Positions 1 through 9,270 of a DNA stretch of 64,000 bases are shown one piece after another. Within the stretch, counting starts at the first letter, position 1. Each line of letters begins with the position of its first letter. Position numbers and translations under genes: made by a program. Under the pieces are notes generated by a model. It was not told the origin of the DNA. It ran no database searches and saw only the letters and a program-made list of their open reading frames with translations. The stretch lies in the NCBI RefSeq assembly GCF_000263735.1, contig NC_017946.1, forward strand, positions 1,219,348 to 1,283,347, given 5' to 3'. This DNA comes from Pyrococcus sp. ST04 (GTDB taxonomy: Archaea > Methanobacteriota_B > Thermococci > Thermococcales > Thermococcaceae).

Positions 1-410
1 GCAAAGCCTATGAACACTACTATCGCAAGTGCAATTGCATTCCCCAAAAACTTTCCAAAAACCACTTGATCCCTATAAATTGGGTGACCTAGGAGAACTT
101 TGATAGTCCCGTCTCTAACTTCTCTGTTTATAGAATCGGCTCCAAGTAAGATCCCTAGAAGGGAACCAAAGAATATCCATAGCATTGAATTTCCCATGAA
201 TATCATTGCAACGGGAGTCATGTACACCCAACCACTTGCTCCGAACATGCTTTGTCTCCCCACACTAGGACTTTCGTATAGTGCAGAGTTTTTACTGAAG
301 TAAATAGCAAGCCCAAGGAAAATTAAATAAATTGAAAGTAGGATTATGAATCTTTTGGTCTTTACTGCTAGATACAGCTCTTTTGAGGCTATGTTCCACT
401 CTTTTTCCAT
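1..410 (-). CDS. ABC-2 type transporter permease, partial (N-terminal 136 residues)
   Basis: Membrane permease of an ABC-2 exporter; the gene runs off the left edge, so the C-terminal half is missing. The ATG at 410-408 follows an AGGAGGT ribosome site that lies inside the end of the upstream gene. The N-terminus is a basic amphipathic helix followed by a membrane segment. A middle stretch (IN-EV-DGTIKVLL, then PIYRD and FGK) closely matches the same region of the second permease at 3549-4520, so the two are paralogues that probably form a heterodimer. It is the last visible gene of the operon that also holds the ATPase and the NEW3 surface protein. The substrate cannot be read from the sequence. 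Confidence 0.85.
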   Translation of the reverse strand, partial: MEKEWNIASKELYLAVKTKRFIILLSIYLIFLGLAIYFSKNSALYESPSVGRQSMFGASGWVYMTPVAMIFMGNSMLWIFFGSLLGILLGADSINREVRDGTIKVLLGHPIYRDQVVFGKFLGNAIALAIVVFIGF

Positions 411-414
411 GAAC

Positions 415-2622
415 CTACCTCCTGCCTATTCTTCTCATCATATATATCACGATTCCAAATGCCAAAACAAGTATCAGAAGGCCTATGTATGCCGAAGTAG
501 ACTTTTGCTTTACAACGACCCTAATACTATCCTGCCACTCCTGCTGGTCAGACTTTACCTGTATCCTTACCCTGTAGTCCCCGGCTGGAGTTCCCTCGGG
601 AACTTTGATCGTTATCATAACCCTCACACTATCCTTTGGATCAAGGATCGGTATTGAGGGTTCAGATACCTTAATATCCCATCCCTGGGGACCTGAAGCT
701 GTTATTTTGATATTCGTAATTGGAGCCGTTCCAAAGTTGACAAGGGCTATAGTAGTGCTCTTTTCTTCTCCTGCCGTTATTGACATTCTATAGTTGGGGA
801 TGTTAACGCCCAAGCGGTACGAACCTATTAGCTTGACCTTAATTGGAACTCTCTTGATTATCCCACTAGAGCTCTGGACTACTATTGTCAAATTATAAAT
901 CCCTGGCTTTGAGTTCAAGGAGGGATAAATCCTTAGGTATACGTTTTCTGCCTTTCCTGACTCTACCCTTATGGTCGTTATCTCTATTGAACCCTCAGGG
1001 GTTTGGCTAAACATTGCATTCCACGCTTCAGGCAGGTTCTCAACCTTTAGCTTATACTCATCATCATTTCTTCCTAAGTTCCTAATTGTGACCGTGAGTG
1101 GTACTGACACTTCTCCGAGAACTATTGAGTACACATCTGACTCCGTTTCAACATCAAAGTAGTAGGCCTCTTTAATAAGCATGACTTTCAACTCTTTTAT
1201 TTCTCCATCTTCTAGCTTTACTATTTCTTCCTTCTTTTCGTATCCCTCCTTGCTTACTGCTATTCTGTATTCTCCAGGATCAAGTTTTACCTCAAGCATC
1301 CCATTACTATCTGTTCCGTAGGTCTCCTCATTTATTTGAACATTTGCTCTTGGAACCGGCATTCCTGACTCATCCACAACAATAAGTTTCAACGTTGCTT
1401 TTTCTCCTTTATAAGTCTTGTATATGTTGACCCAAAACTCCTTAGTTATTGATTTGAGAAGAGTTCCATCAGTATCGTAGAACTTTAACTCAACTGAAAC
1501 CTTATGACTACCGAGTTCGGCATTCCTGGGCACTTCTACTTCAATGCTCAAGGATCCAGCCTGACCTTTGTTGAGCATTATCTTGGAAACCCTAACTCCT
1601 TGGTATAGAGCGTAACCTCTCCATCCCTCTGGAGCTTTCACGCTTATTGTTACTAGAACATCCCGCGGAGGAAGAACTACCATAGGAAACGTTAGTAAGA
1701 TCCCTGCTTCAGCTTCTTGGGATAAAATTGGTGTTTCAATTTTGAATTCTTCAGCTTTCTCCGGTTTGTGTTTAACGTCTATTTCTAAGGTGACTACCTC
1801 ACTATTTATTGTAAAAGAAACATAATGTCTTCCCTCTGCCTTTTGAGGAATTGAAACAGTAAGTAACAACGTTATATAGGATTTTGGCTCAATTTCAAGA
1901 CTCCCAACCTCAACATTGTTGTAAGTAAAAGTTGCATTCCAACCTTCTGGAATAGAAAGGGGTGACACCGTTATTACCGTGGAATTCGTCCCATTATTGA
2001 ATATTGTCAATGGAAGAACAACAGACGATCCAGGATTTGCAAAAATCTCCTTGTATGGAAACTTAACGACAATATACCCTTCAGATTTTTCACTCCTTAA
2101 GAGAGACACTGTTGGAAGTCTATAGACGTAGATGTAGTCACCGTCAAATTTCAGAAGATATCCATTTATCCTAATGCTTCTGTTTGTTGGCAATTTTATG
2201 ACGTTCCCATTATATTTCAGCTCTACTGATGTGTTTGTGACAGAGAATATTGAAAATCCTTCAAAGTAAACTCCACTTTTTGCTTGATACCTCTCTCCTT
2301 CAACCTTATAAGTTACAACAAGGAAGAGGCCCTTATCGTCAAAATACCTGCCAGTTATCACATTGACACTTCCAAGGACCAGTTTAAGGCCAAAATCTGC
2401 CCTAGCAAAATTTCCACCTTCTGGACCTTTAACGAATAGATATGGATAACCATCAACACCTATTTTCACTTCAATTTTATATTCGTCAACCTTTAGAGTC
2501 TCACCCGGTTTTAGGTATCCGCTGTATACAGTTATTTCTTGAACGATTTCATTTGAGAATACGAAAGTAGGAATTAGGGAGATCATAAGGATAAACAAAA
2601 CTGGAACTGCTATTTGCCTCAT
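415..2622 (-). CDS. Membrane-anchored NEW3/CARDB-type surface protein of an ABC exporter operon
   Basis: Large extracytoplasmic protein of 735 residues. A signal peptide covers roughly residues 1-23 and a single C-terminal membrane helix is followed by a short basic tail (MMRRIGRR), so the bulk faces outside. The body consists of beta-sandwich repeats of the NEW3/CARDB kind (motifs such as PEGW-A and the end-to-end spacing of PLTV-I-N-G), with a carboxypeptidase-regulatory-like domain at about 395-485 (VPRANV, LDPGEYRI, KEGYEKKEE). The start overlaps the ATPase stop as ATGA, which implies translational coupling. In this operon it probably helps the exporter act on or receive its substrate outside the cell; that is inferred from context only. 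Confidence 0.85.
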   Translation of the reverse strand: MRQIAVPVLFILMISLIPTFVFSNEIVQEITVYSGYLKPGETLKVDEYKIEVKIGVDGYPYLFVKGPEGGNFARADFGLKLVLGSVNVITGRYFDDKGLFLVVTYKVEGERYQAKSGVYFEGFSIFSVTNTSVELKYNGNVIKLPTNRSIRINGYLLKFDGDYIYVYRLPTVSLLRSEKSEGYIVVKFPYKEIFANPGSSVVLPLTIFNNGTNSTVITVSPLSIPEGWNATFTYNNVEVGSLEIEPKSYITLLLTVSIPQKAEGRHYVSFTINSEVVTLEIDVKHKPEKAEEFKIETPILSQEAEAGILLTFPMVVLPPRDVLVTISVKAPEGWRGYALYQGVRVSKIMLNKGQAGSLSIEVEVPRNAELGSHKVSVELKFYDTDGTLLKSITKEFWVNIYKTYKGEKATLKLIVVDESGMPVPRANVQINEETYGTDSNGMLEVKLDPGEYRIAVSKEGYEKKEEIVKLEDGEIKELKVMLIKEAYYFDVETESDVYSIVLGEVSVPLTVTIRNLGRNDDEYKLKVENLPEAWNAMFSQTPEGSIEITTIRVESGKAENVYLRIYPSLNSKPGIYNLTIVVQSSSGIIKRVPIKVKLIGSYRLGVNIPNYRMSITAGEEKSTTIALVNFGTAPITNIKITASGPQGWDIKVSEPSIPILDPKDSVRVMITIKVPEGTPAGDYRVRIQVKSDQQEWQDSIRVVVKQKSTSAYIGLLILVLAFGIVIYMMRRIGRR

Positions 2623-3542
2623 TCTTCTTCCCTCCTGTATATGGTCTTTAAAAACACATCCTCAAGACTTGGCTCTTCAATTTCTAAGCTGAGAATAGTT
2701 ATACCTTTAGAGGAGAGAACTTCACTAATATCTTCTCTTATATCCTTCTTTGCAAAGATGATTGCCTTATTTTCACTAACTTTTTCCATCCTTATGATCT
2801 CAGGGTGCTCTATCTTCGGAATTGGTTGCTTTGTCTCAAGCTTTATCTCATACCCTTCAAGCTCCATAAACTGTTTCTTTATATCCTCAAGGGTCCCCAC
2901 TGTTCTTAGTTTTCCCTTAACTATTATCCCAACTTTATCGGCAAGTTCCTCAACTTCACTTAATATATGAGATGAGAAAAATATTGTCTTTCCCTCTTTT
3001 CTCTGCTCTTTTATTATGTTTTTGACGAGATAGGCCCCCTCGGGATCAAGTCCGCTAGTTGGTTCGTCTAATATTAAAAGTTCCGGATCATTTATGAGGG
3101 CTTGGGCTAACAGAAGTCTCTGCTTCATTCCCTTAGAAAACGTCTTAACCCTTCTATATCTCACATCCCAGAGGCCCACAAGCTTTAATAGTTCTTCAAT
3201 CCTTCTCTCCTTTTCTTGTCTTGGCATGTTATAAAAACTCGCAAAGAAATCCAAATTTCTCCAAGCCGTAAGGTCTTCATATATTGTGGCATTTTCGGGA
3301 AGAAAGCCTAGTCTCTCCTTTGCCTTTATTGGTTCTCTGAATATATCATAGCCAAGTATCCTTATACTTCCGCTATCGGGAATTATCAGCCCCAACATAC
3401 TCAGGATAGTCGTTGTTTTTCCAGCTCCATTTGGCCCTAAAAATCCAAAAACTATGCCCTTTTCCACTTCGAGTGTTAGATTGTCAACGGCTTTAAGTCT
3501 TCCATAACTTTTTGTCAAATTTTCAATTTCAATGACATTCAT
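2619..3542 (-). CDS. ABC transporter ATP-binding protein (ABC-2 exporter)
   Basis: Cytoplasmic ATPase of 307 residues that would drive the flanking ABC-2 permeases. Walker A is GPNGAGKTT at about 36-44, the signature is FSKGMKQR at about 135-142, Walker B is LLILDEPTSGLDPEG at about 154-168, and the switch His is in SSHILSEVEELADKVG. The roughly 80-residue C-terminal extension is typical of exporter ATPases of the CcmA/NatA/DrrA type. It sits 6 bases after the permease gene and overlaps the next gene by ATGA. The family exports drugs, peptides, ions or polymers; nothing here narrows the substrate. Confidence 0.93.
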   Translation of the reverse strand: MNVIEIENLTKSYGRLKAVDNLTLEVEKGIVFGFLGPNGAGKTTTILSMLGLIIPDSGSIRILGYDIFREPIKAKERLGFLPENATIYEDLTAWRNLDFFASFYNMPRQEKERRIEELLKLVGLWDVRYRRVKTFSKGMKQRLLLAQALINDPELLILDEPTSGLDPEGAYLVKNIIKEQRKEGKTIFFSSHILSEVEELADKVGIIVKGKLRTVGTLEDIKKQFMELEGYEIKLETKQPIPKIEHPEIIRMEKVSENKAIIFAKKDIREDISEVLSSKGITILSLEIEEPSLEDVFLKTIYRREEE

Positions 3543-3548
3543 ATCATC

Positions 3549-4520
3549 TCACCTCAAATCAATCTTTGCAAACTTTACATAGCTTGGAACTAGGAAAAGG
3601 AACAACCCGATGAGCAATACAACAATATCATTCACAACTAGACTTAGTGACTCGAGTATTGACCTATCCTCGACAAAGCTTATTTCATTACCGCCACTCT
3701 CTTCAATCACCCCCGAAAGAGATGAGAGTATGTCCTCAGTTGTTTTCCTGCCAAATATCATCTCACATATCTCTTCAAAATGGTATGGCAATGAGATCGC
3801 AATTACCTTGATATAGGCAGAATAATACCTATCCATCCACTGTTGGTATTCCTGACTTTCCAATACTGTAGTTGAATTATCCATAGGGGCCTCACTGAAG
3901 TGAGGAAGTCCTGCTATTGCAAGTGCTATAATTGGAGCTATGATGGAGGGAATTATTATAGCCAAGAATAAGAATGCAAATATTCCTGCTAAGAGGCTGT
4001 TTGTTGGACTTTTTATTATCACAGAGAATAATAGGCCCAGAGAGTACATGACTATGCCATAGAGGATTGTAAAAGGGTATATCACCAAAAGCCTCGAGAT
4101 ATCATATGACGTAATAGGTTTTCCAAAGATAAGAGCTAAAGCAATCATGAAAGCATAGAACAATCCAACTACAAACGCTATTGAAATGACTCCCCCAAGA
4201 ACTTTCCCAAATATAATCGTATCCCTATATATAGGCTTTGAATACAGAACCTTAATTGTCCCATCCTTTATCTCCTGATTTATCGCCGTTGCCCCCAAGA
4301 GGATTGCAAATAAAGATAATCCATAATTAAAGGCCGTAGAGAGTGAGGAGAAGAACAATGCTTGGAAGGGTGTTTTATAACTTCCAACCTCCTCAACAAA
4401 GACACCCATCATTTTTGTCATAACCACCGCTATCACAAGAAATAGTGCTAGGGTTGCATAAAACCTCTTTGTCCTTACACCAACTTCAAACTCCTTTATT
4501 GCTATATTCAGTAAGCTCAT
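3549..4520 (-). CDS. ABC-2 type transporter permease
   Basis: Integral membrane permease of 323 residues with about six hydrophobic segments and a large polar loop at about 205-270. The N-terminal third (TKRFY, AIN-EIKDGTIKVLYSKPIYRD, IIFGKV) is paralogous to the partial permease at 1-410. This is the first gene of the operon: ATG at 4520 preceded by AAGGTGA, with AT-rich promoter DNA behind it. The order permease-ATPase-surface protein-permease suggests one complete exporter. It resembles NosY-like ABC-2 permeases, but no copper or nitrous oxide genes are nearby. Confidence 0.88.
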   Translation of the reverse strand: MSLLNIAIKEFEVGVRTKRFYATLALFLVIAVVMTKMMGVFVEEVGSYKTPFQALFFSSLSTAFNYGLSLFAILLGATAINQEIKDGTIKVLYSKPIYRDTIIFGKVLGGVISIAFVVGLFYAFMIALALIFGKPITSYDISRLLVIYPFTILYGIVMYSLGLLFSVIIKSPTNSLLAGIFAFLFLAIIIPSIIAPIIALAIAGLPHFSEAPMDNSTTVLESQEYQQWMDRYYSAYIKVIAISLPYHFEEICEMIFGRKTTEDILSSLSGVIEESGGNEISFVEDRSILESLSLVVNDIVVLLIGLFLFLVPSYVKFAKIDLR

Positions 4521-4666
4521 TTTATTTCACCTTGTGGAAAATGTTATAACAAAGTTAAAAATCTTCCTATACACAATGTTGTTAAACTAAATGTTAAGGA
4601 GACTTTACCTTGTTTTGAAAAAATATGAAAAAAATCAGGAATACTGAATTAGAAAAAATTCAAAAA
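4521..4666. promoter_or_regulatory. Intergenic promoter region of the ABC exporter operon
   Basis: AT-rich gap of 146 bases between two minus-strand operons. A perfect 10-base palindrome TGTTATAACA lies at 4542-4551, just upstream of the permease ribosome site (AAGGTGA), and T/A runs at 4552-4560 could be the TATA box read on the minus strand. The 15-base string at 4542-4556 occurs again at 14833-14847 upstream of the thiazole synthase gene. No small gene is visible in the gap. Confidence 0.4.
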
Positions 4667-5815
4667 TCAGCCCATCTGAAGAGCAGTACTTCTGAGTTCT
4701 CCTCTCTCAAACCTATAGGGATCATACCACTCCACTGGTAGCTTTGACTTTCCTTTAGTTATCAAATCAGCCACCATTTCAGCAACCGCCGGAGCCATCA
4801 TAAATCCATGCCCAGAAAAGCCTGCAGCTATGTAATAATCGCTTATCTCCTCTATCCTTCCAATAGCTGGATTGCTATCGGGAGTTTTTGCATAATAGCC
4901 AGCCCACGTTCTAAGAATAAGCAGATCTTTAAGGGCTGGAATTATTTTTGTGAAGTAATAACTGACTTCGCGAAGGAACTCATACGTTGATTCTAAATCG
5001 TAAGTTGGTCCAACTTCATAGCCAACCCCGCCAATCACACCTCCATGAGAAGTTTGAGTGAGATATGCATGTCCATACTTAAATGAGATAACCATGGGCT
5101 TTATTGTTCCCCTCTTTATCGGCTGTGTTATAACGGCTTGATGTTTGTAAGGTTCTATCGGAATGTCTATAGGAATCCCTATCATAGCATTAATGAGCTT
5201 GGCCCATGCATTTGTCGCATTAACAACTATACCAGTCTTTATTATTCCTCTGTTTGTTTTAACTCCCCTAATTTCGTTGTTTTCAACAATGAACCCTTTT
5301 ACCTCAGTATACTCCATTAGTTTTGCCCCATATTCCCTCGCCTTTAGGGCAAAAGCTGTTGTTGAAGCAAAGGGATCAGCCTTACCGTCTGTTGGATTCC
5401 AAGATGCAGCAATTACTTCGCTGATGTCAAGGAGAGGGACTATCTCCTTCGCTTCCTCTGGAGTTATAAGCCTTGTAGGAACACCAAACTTATTTTGGAT
5501 CGCTATATTCTTTTTGAACTCCTCAACTTCTTCCTCATCGTACAGCAAGAACAAGTATCCGGTCTGCTCAAATGAAAATCCATACTCCTCACTGTACTTC
5601 TTCCACAGCTCTACAGATCTTTTCATGACCTTAACATTTGCTTCATCATTGAATTGCTGTCTAATTCCAGTTCCACAACGGAAAGTTGAGCCTGAACCTA
5701 TGAACCTCTTCTCTAAGAGTGTGACGTCTTCACCCCTCTTGGCAAGCTCATGTGCAATAGTGACTCCTACAATTCCTCCACCAATAACAACAATCTCACT
5801 TTTCTCGGGAAGCAT
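4667..5815 (-). CDS. L-proline dehydrogenase PDH1, beta subunit (FAD-dependent oxidoreductase)
   Basis: Flavoprotein of the DAO/glycine-oxidase fold, 382 residues; it oxidises L-proline to pyrroline-5-carboxylate. An N-terminal dinucleotide-binding motif (GGGIVGVTIAHELA) is followed by the FAD-contacting LLEK, and GFSGHGFMMAP lies near the C-terminus. The ATG at 5815 is chosen over the longer frame from 5839 because GGAGGTGA sits just upstream, and the gene then starts 5 bases after the alpha subunit ends. In the characterised Pyrococcus PDH1 the beta subunit carries FAD and the catalytic site in an alpha4beta4 complex. The putP and alpha neighbours make proline the likely substrate rather than sarcosine or glycerol phosphate. 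Confidence 0.9.
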   Translation of the reverse strand: MLPEKSEIVVIGGGIVGVTIAHELAKRGEDVTLLEKRFIGSGSTFRCGTGIRQQFNDEANVKVMKRSVELWKKYSEEYGFSFEQTGYLFLLYDEEEVEEFKKNIAIQNKFGVPTRLITPEEAKEIVPLLDISEVIAASWNPTDGKADPFASTTAFALKAREYGAKLMEYTEVKGFIVENNEIRGVKTNRGIIKTGIVVNATNAWAKLINAMIGIPIDIPIEPYKHQAVITQPIKRGTIKPMVISFKYGHAYLTQTSHGGVIGGVGYEVGPTYDLESTYEFLREVSYYFTKIIPALKDLLILRTWAGYYAKTPDSNPAIGRIEEISDYYIAAGFSGHGFMMAPAVAEMVADLITKGKSKLPVEWYDPYRFERGELRSTALQMG

Positions 5816-5819
5816 AATA

Positions 5820-7298
5820 TCACCTCCTAGCAAGAACACCCATTCTAACGTTCTTAATCGGGGGTCTGGCTACTGGAAGATCTATCTCACTGAGTTTAAC
5901 TCCAGTTCTCTGTGAAACGACTACTGCCCCATTGAAGAGACAGTATCTCCCTTGACAGAACCCCATTGCTAGGTGAGTCAGCCTCTTTATTATCTGTAAG
6001 TCCTTTATTCCCCTTCTAACAACATCATCAACCTTCTTCAAGGAAACATCACAACCACAAATTTGAACATCCGCTAGATTGAACTTTTCAAAGGGGATTT
6101 TTGGAACCTGCAGAGCCTCAGGCTCAAACTCTTTGAGCTTCTCTTCATAAACACATGGTTCTGATTCAAAACCAAACTCCCTAAGGATATAAGCTCCAGC
6201 TAGCCTTCCCTCAATGTAATTCGCATAATGTGGCTTTATACTCACGGCACTTCCAGCTACATAAATCCCTTCCTTTATTCTGTGAAGTGAGTCAATAACA
6301 GGTCTGTAATATCCTCTCCTGAAAAAGAGCTTTCCTCCTGCCTGTGTTATCGGATTTATATCGGGTCTTCTCCCATCAGAGAATATTAAGGCGTCAACTT
6401 TGTATTCATTTCCGTTCATGTCTATTACCTTTTCCACCTTTTCACTTCCTTCAACTCTTTTAACATTTGGAATATGGACATAGTCTATTCCCCATCTTTC
6501 TAGCTCGATTATGACTTCCTCTGCCTTACTTCCCGTTACAGCCACGTTCCATCCTGGGGCAACTTCCCATACATTCATGACTTCAAGGGCGAAGTCTCTC
6601 CTAAACACACCAGGCATATCATTGTTCTCAAAGAGCATTATGCTATCGACTGCCCCAGTTGCCAATATAACTCTCTTAGCCATTATCTCAATTAGCTCAT
6701 TTCCCCTAACCGCAGGCACTAAGAAATACTCTCCCTTTTCAAATACTCCCAGAGCTGAGGTTCCTAAGAATGTAGTAACATTCTCATTGAATTCTGAGGT
6801 CAACTTTTTGATTACTTCTTGAGGACTTCCCTTAAATCCTTCCTGCTCAACCCCCTTAATCCACATATCTCCTCCTAGCCAGCCCTTTTCTTCAACAAGG
6901 GCTACAGTTAAGTAATCCTGAACCTCCAATGTTGCCCCGATTCCAGCTGGACCTCCTCCAACTACTGCCACATCAACCACAACTTGTTTCGGTTTACCTG
7001 AATATTCTCCCACTGGTTCTTCTTGGAATTCACCATACCTCTGCCTCTCAACCTTCATGCCTTCCCTAACTTTTGTCTTTCTGGCGTCAACGTTTTTGAT
7101 GCCGTCAACTACCATCGGTACTGGGCCGAAGGTAAATGCTCCCCTCTTTCTACCTTCTGTGCTCGTTGTTAGCCAGTAGATTCCATTTGCCAGGAGAGCA
7201 ACGGTAAGCTTTTCTCCTTCATAAGCTTCGAGCTTCTTACCTTCGAAGAATATTTCCACTTTCTTACCTTTCTTTTCTGTTAAATCAAGAGGCCTCAA
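5820..7298 (-). CDS. L-proline dehydrogenase PDH1, alpha subunit (NAD(P)H-dehydrogenase-like flavoprotein)
   Basis: 492-residue partner of the proline dehydrogenase. An N-terminal ferredoxin-like fold (VEIFFEGK, YEGEKL) is followed by a two-dinucleotide-binding domain with VVGGGPAGIGA near residue 120, and a BFD-like C-terminal domain with the cysteine set ICGC and CQGRYC that can bind an iron centre. I chose a TTG start at 7298 because GGGGTGA lies a few bases upstream and because recalled homologues begin MRPLDL; an ATG at 7331 in the same frame is the alternative. A TATA-like TTTTATAAGC near 7345-7354 may give this gene its own promoter inside the proline operon. Confidence 0.88.
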   Translation of the reverse strand: MRPLDLTEKKGKKVEIFFEGKKLEAYEGEKLTVALLANGIYWLTTSTEGRKRGAFTFGPVPMVVDGIKNVDARKTKVREGMKVERQRYGEFQEEPVGEYSGKPKQVVVDVAVVGGGPAGIGATLEVQDYLTVALVEEKGWLGGDMWIKGVEQEGFKGSPQEVIKKLTSEFNENVTTFLGTSALGVFEKGEYFLVPAVRGNELIEIMAKRVILATGAVDSIMLFENNDMPGVFRRDFALEVMNVWEVAPGWNVAVTGSKAEEVIIELERWGIDYVHIPNVKRVEGSEKVEKVIDMNGNEYKVDALIFSDGRRPDINPITQAGGKLFFRRGYYRPVIDSLHRIKEGIYVAGSAVSIKPHYANYIEGRLAGAYILREFGFESEPCVYEEKLKEFEPEALQVPKIPFEKFNLADVQICGCDVSLKKVDDVVRRGIKDLQIIKRLTHLAMGFCQGRYCLFNGAVVVSQRTGVKLSEIDLPVARPPIKNVRMGVLARR

Positions 7299-7397
7299 AC
7301 CTCTCACCCCAGAATAATAGTTTACATGCATAAAACTGAAACCAATGCTTATAAAATATTAGGTTTACCAAAAAATGTTTGAAACAAAATGTGAAAA

Positions 7398-9014
7398 TCA
7401 AATAAGGCCCGAGGAAAGTGCATGTTCAAAGACGTTTTCAACTTGGCTCTTTGCTCTGACCTCCCTGACTTCTTTCTTCCCTTCCTGAATAGGGACTTTC
7501 CTGAATAACTCCTCATGAAGCTTAACAACGTCTTCTGGAGGTTTTGTCAAGAGACTAACTATTATTATGATAAACAGTGTGACGAAGAAGTTTATGAAGA
7601 ATACTGGAACCCCTTCAAATATCCTTCCCAAGGTTCCAAAGAATCCTGGAGCGTTTGGATTAAATGCCCAACCATAGATCTTCGCCTCGAGGATAACTTC
7701 ACTAAACAGGCCATAAGCCATTCCAATTATTCCAGCTTCTTTAGTCACTCTCTTCCACCAGAGACTTAGGGTCAAGATTGGACCGAATCCTACCGCCAAG
7801 CCTCCCCAAGCCGTGGCCACCATCTGATATATAACACCTGGCCCCTTGATGGCAAACACTAGCGCAACAAGGGCAACAGCTGCAACAACTATTCTGGAGA
7901 TGTTGACCATTTGCTTCTTCCCTAGTTCCTGGCCAAGAACCTTATGATAAATATCCCTGGCTATTGCCGAAGAGGCTACCAGAAGTTGTGAGTCCGCAGT
8001 ACTCATGACTGCTGATATGATACCCGCTATTACAAATCCCGCAAGCCATCCTGGTAGGAAGTGAACTGCCATTGCCGGAACTATCTTTTCTGGATCATCT
8101 ACCTTTATCAAGCCCTTAACAACCATTGCATACCCTAAGAAACCTGCAAAGAATGCTCCCCAAAGGACTATCGTTGTCCAAATTCCGCTAATAAAGATTC
8201 CTGGTCTCCTAAGCTTTCTCGGATCCTCAACGCTCATGTATCTGGTTACTATATGAGGCTGGCCCAGATAACCAACAATCCATGAAGCGTACCCTATAGC
8301 AAAGATTAATGCAGCAAATCCCGTTTTACCTCCAAATGGATGGAGTTTTGTGGGATCAACAGATGCTATTGCAGCAGTTGCTGAATCTAGTCCTCCTACT
8401 TCGATTAATGCTAATATTGGAACTATTATCAGAGTCATCAGCATAAACATCGCTTGAACAACATCCGTCCAAACAACAGCAAAGAATCCTCCAGTGATAA
8501 CATATGCAGTCAGAATTATCACGGTGATTAGAATTCCAGTAGTTACGCTGACTCCAAATCCCTCCGCAAAGGTCTTCCCACCGGCCGTGAACTGAGCGGC
8601 TACATAAGCGGTCATGAACACGAGGATTATTGCAGCGCTTAGAATTCTTATCAGCTTTGTGTTGTCCTTCAGCCTTGCCTCTAGATAATCTGGCAGAGTT
8701 ATTGCCCTGAACTTTCCAGCATAGATCCTAAGTCTAGGGCCTATCAGGAGATAATCTGCTAAAGTTCCGAAAAGACATCCAATTGCGGCCCAAAACGCTC
8801 CAAGGCCTGCCTTAAACGCGCTACCGGGATATCCCAGCATCAATCATCCAGAGAAGTCACTTGCCTTATCGGAGAGCGTTGCAGCAAGAACATGGACTTT
8901 CCTACCGCCGACAAAATACTGATCCTCGGTTCTAGTGAACCTGTTTGCCCACCAGCCTATATATGCGAGGAGGGCCAAGTAAATCAAGAATCCGAAAAGC
9001 ACGCCGGCGTTCAT
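7398..9014 (-). pseudogene. putP: Na+/proline symporter (PutP/SSS family), interrupted by an in-frame TGA at codon 57
   Basis: Sodium:solute symporter with about 13 membrane segments; here proline uptake is implied by the adjacent proline dehydrogenase genes. The frame from the ATG at 9014 reads MNAGVLFGFLIYLALLAYIG and continues to SDKASDFSG, then hits TGA at 8846-8844, then resumes in the same frame as LMLGYPGSAF. The family motif is SDFSGW followed by a leucine-rich LMG-PG stretch, so TGA replaces the conserved Trp codon TGG by a single base. Without the stop the protein would be 538 residues, normal for the family, and the remaining 481 codons are intact. It may be a real nonsense mutation, a sequencing error, or read through; re-initiation at the adjacent TTG-ATG (8843-8838) would give a protein lacking the first helix. 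The start overlaps the upstream small gene by ATGA. Confidence 0.85.
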
Positions 9015-9178
9015 TTTTCTCCCTCCTTAACCAGCTCTTCGTCATATGCCAGAATCTCCTCGTCAACATAGTACTCCTTTCCAGTAATTTTGTCCCAGAA
9101 GCCATAAAGAACCATCACAACAAAGGCCAAAAACGTCGGCACGAGCAACGTTGCCCATGCAGCACCACTAAGCCCCAC
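9011..9178 (-). CDS. Small membrane protein, symporter accessory protein
   Basis: 55-residue protein with one membrane helix (WATLLVPTFLAFVVMVLYGF) followed by an acidic cytoplasmic tail (KEYYVDEEILAYDEELVKE). The frame ends TGA overlapping the putP ATG as ATGA, the arrangement of small SSS-symporter accessory subunits found next to archaeal and bacterial symporter genes. I chose the GTG at 9178, preceded by GGGGGTG with a six-base gap; a GTG at 9187 is also in frame. It probably stabilises or gates the symporter; the family function is inferred from neighbourhood. Confidence 0.75.
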   Translation of the reverse strand: MGLSGAAWATLLVPTFLAFVVMVLYGFWDKITGKEYYVDEEILAYDEELVKEGEK

Positions 9179-9226
9179 CTCATCCACCCCCGTTAGGTTT
9201 ACAAAATTAATTAAATGTAAATTCAG

Positions 9227-9236
9227 CTTATAAATG
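9227..9236. promoter_or_regulatory. TATA-like element serving the divergent proline operon and the 9271 gene
   Basis: CTTATAAATG in the 92-base divergent gap. Read on the minus strand (CATTTATAAG) it is about 50 bases upstream of the small accessory gene; read on the plus strand (TTATAAAT) it is about 30 bases before the GGAGGTGA ribosome site of the gene at 9271. Both distances fit archaeal promoters with short leaders. Confidence 0.45.
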
Positions 9237-9270
9237 TTAAGTAGAAGATATAATACGGAGGTGAAAAAAC

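Noticed and set aside
5163-5915. Plus-strand 250-residue open frame
   Set aside because: It lies antisense to the well-supported proline dehydrogenase subunits; composition is that of a complementary-strand shadow, with no ribosome site or family motif.
8844-8846. Selenocysteine at the putP TGA
   Set aside because: The position is a conserved Trp, no SECIS-like element was seen, and Pyrococcus is not known to use selenocysteine.
8844-9014. Frameshift in putP
   Set aside because: The reading frame is the same before and after the stop; only one codon is changed, so it is a nonsense codon and not a frameshift.
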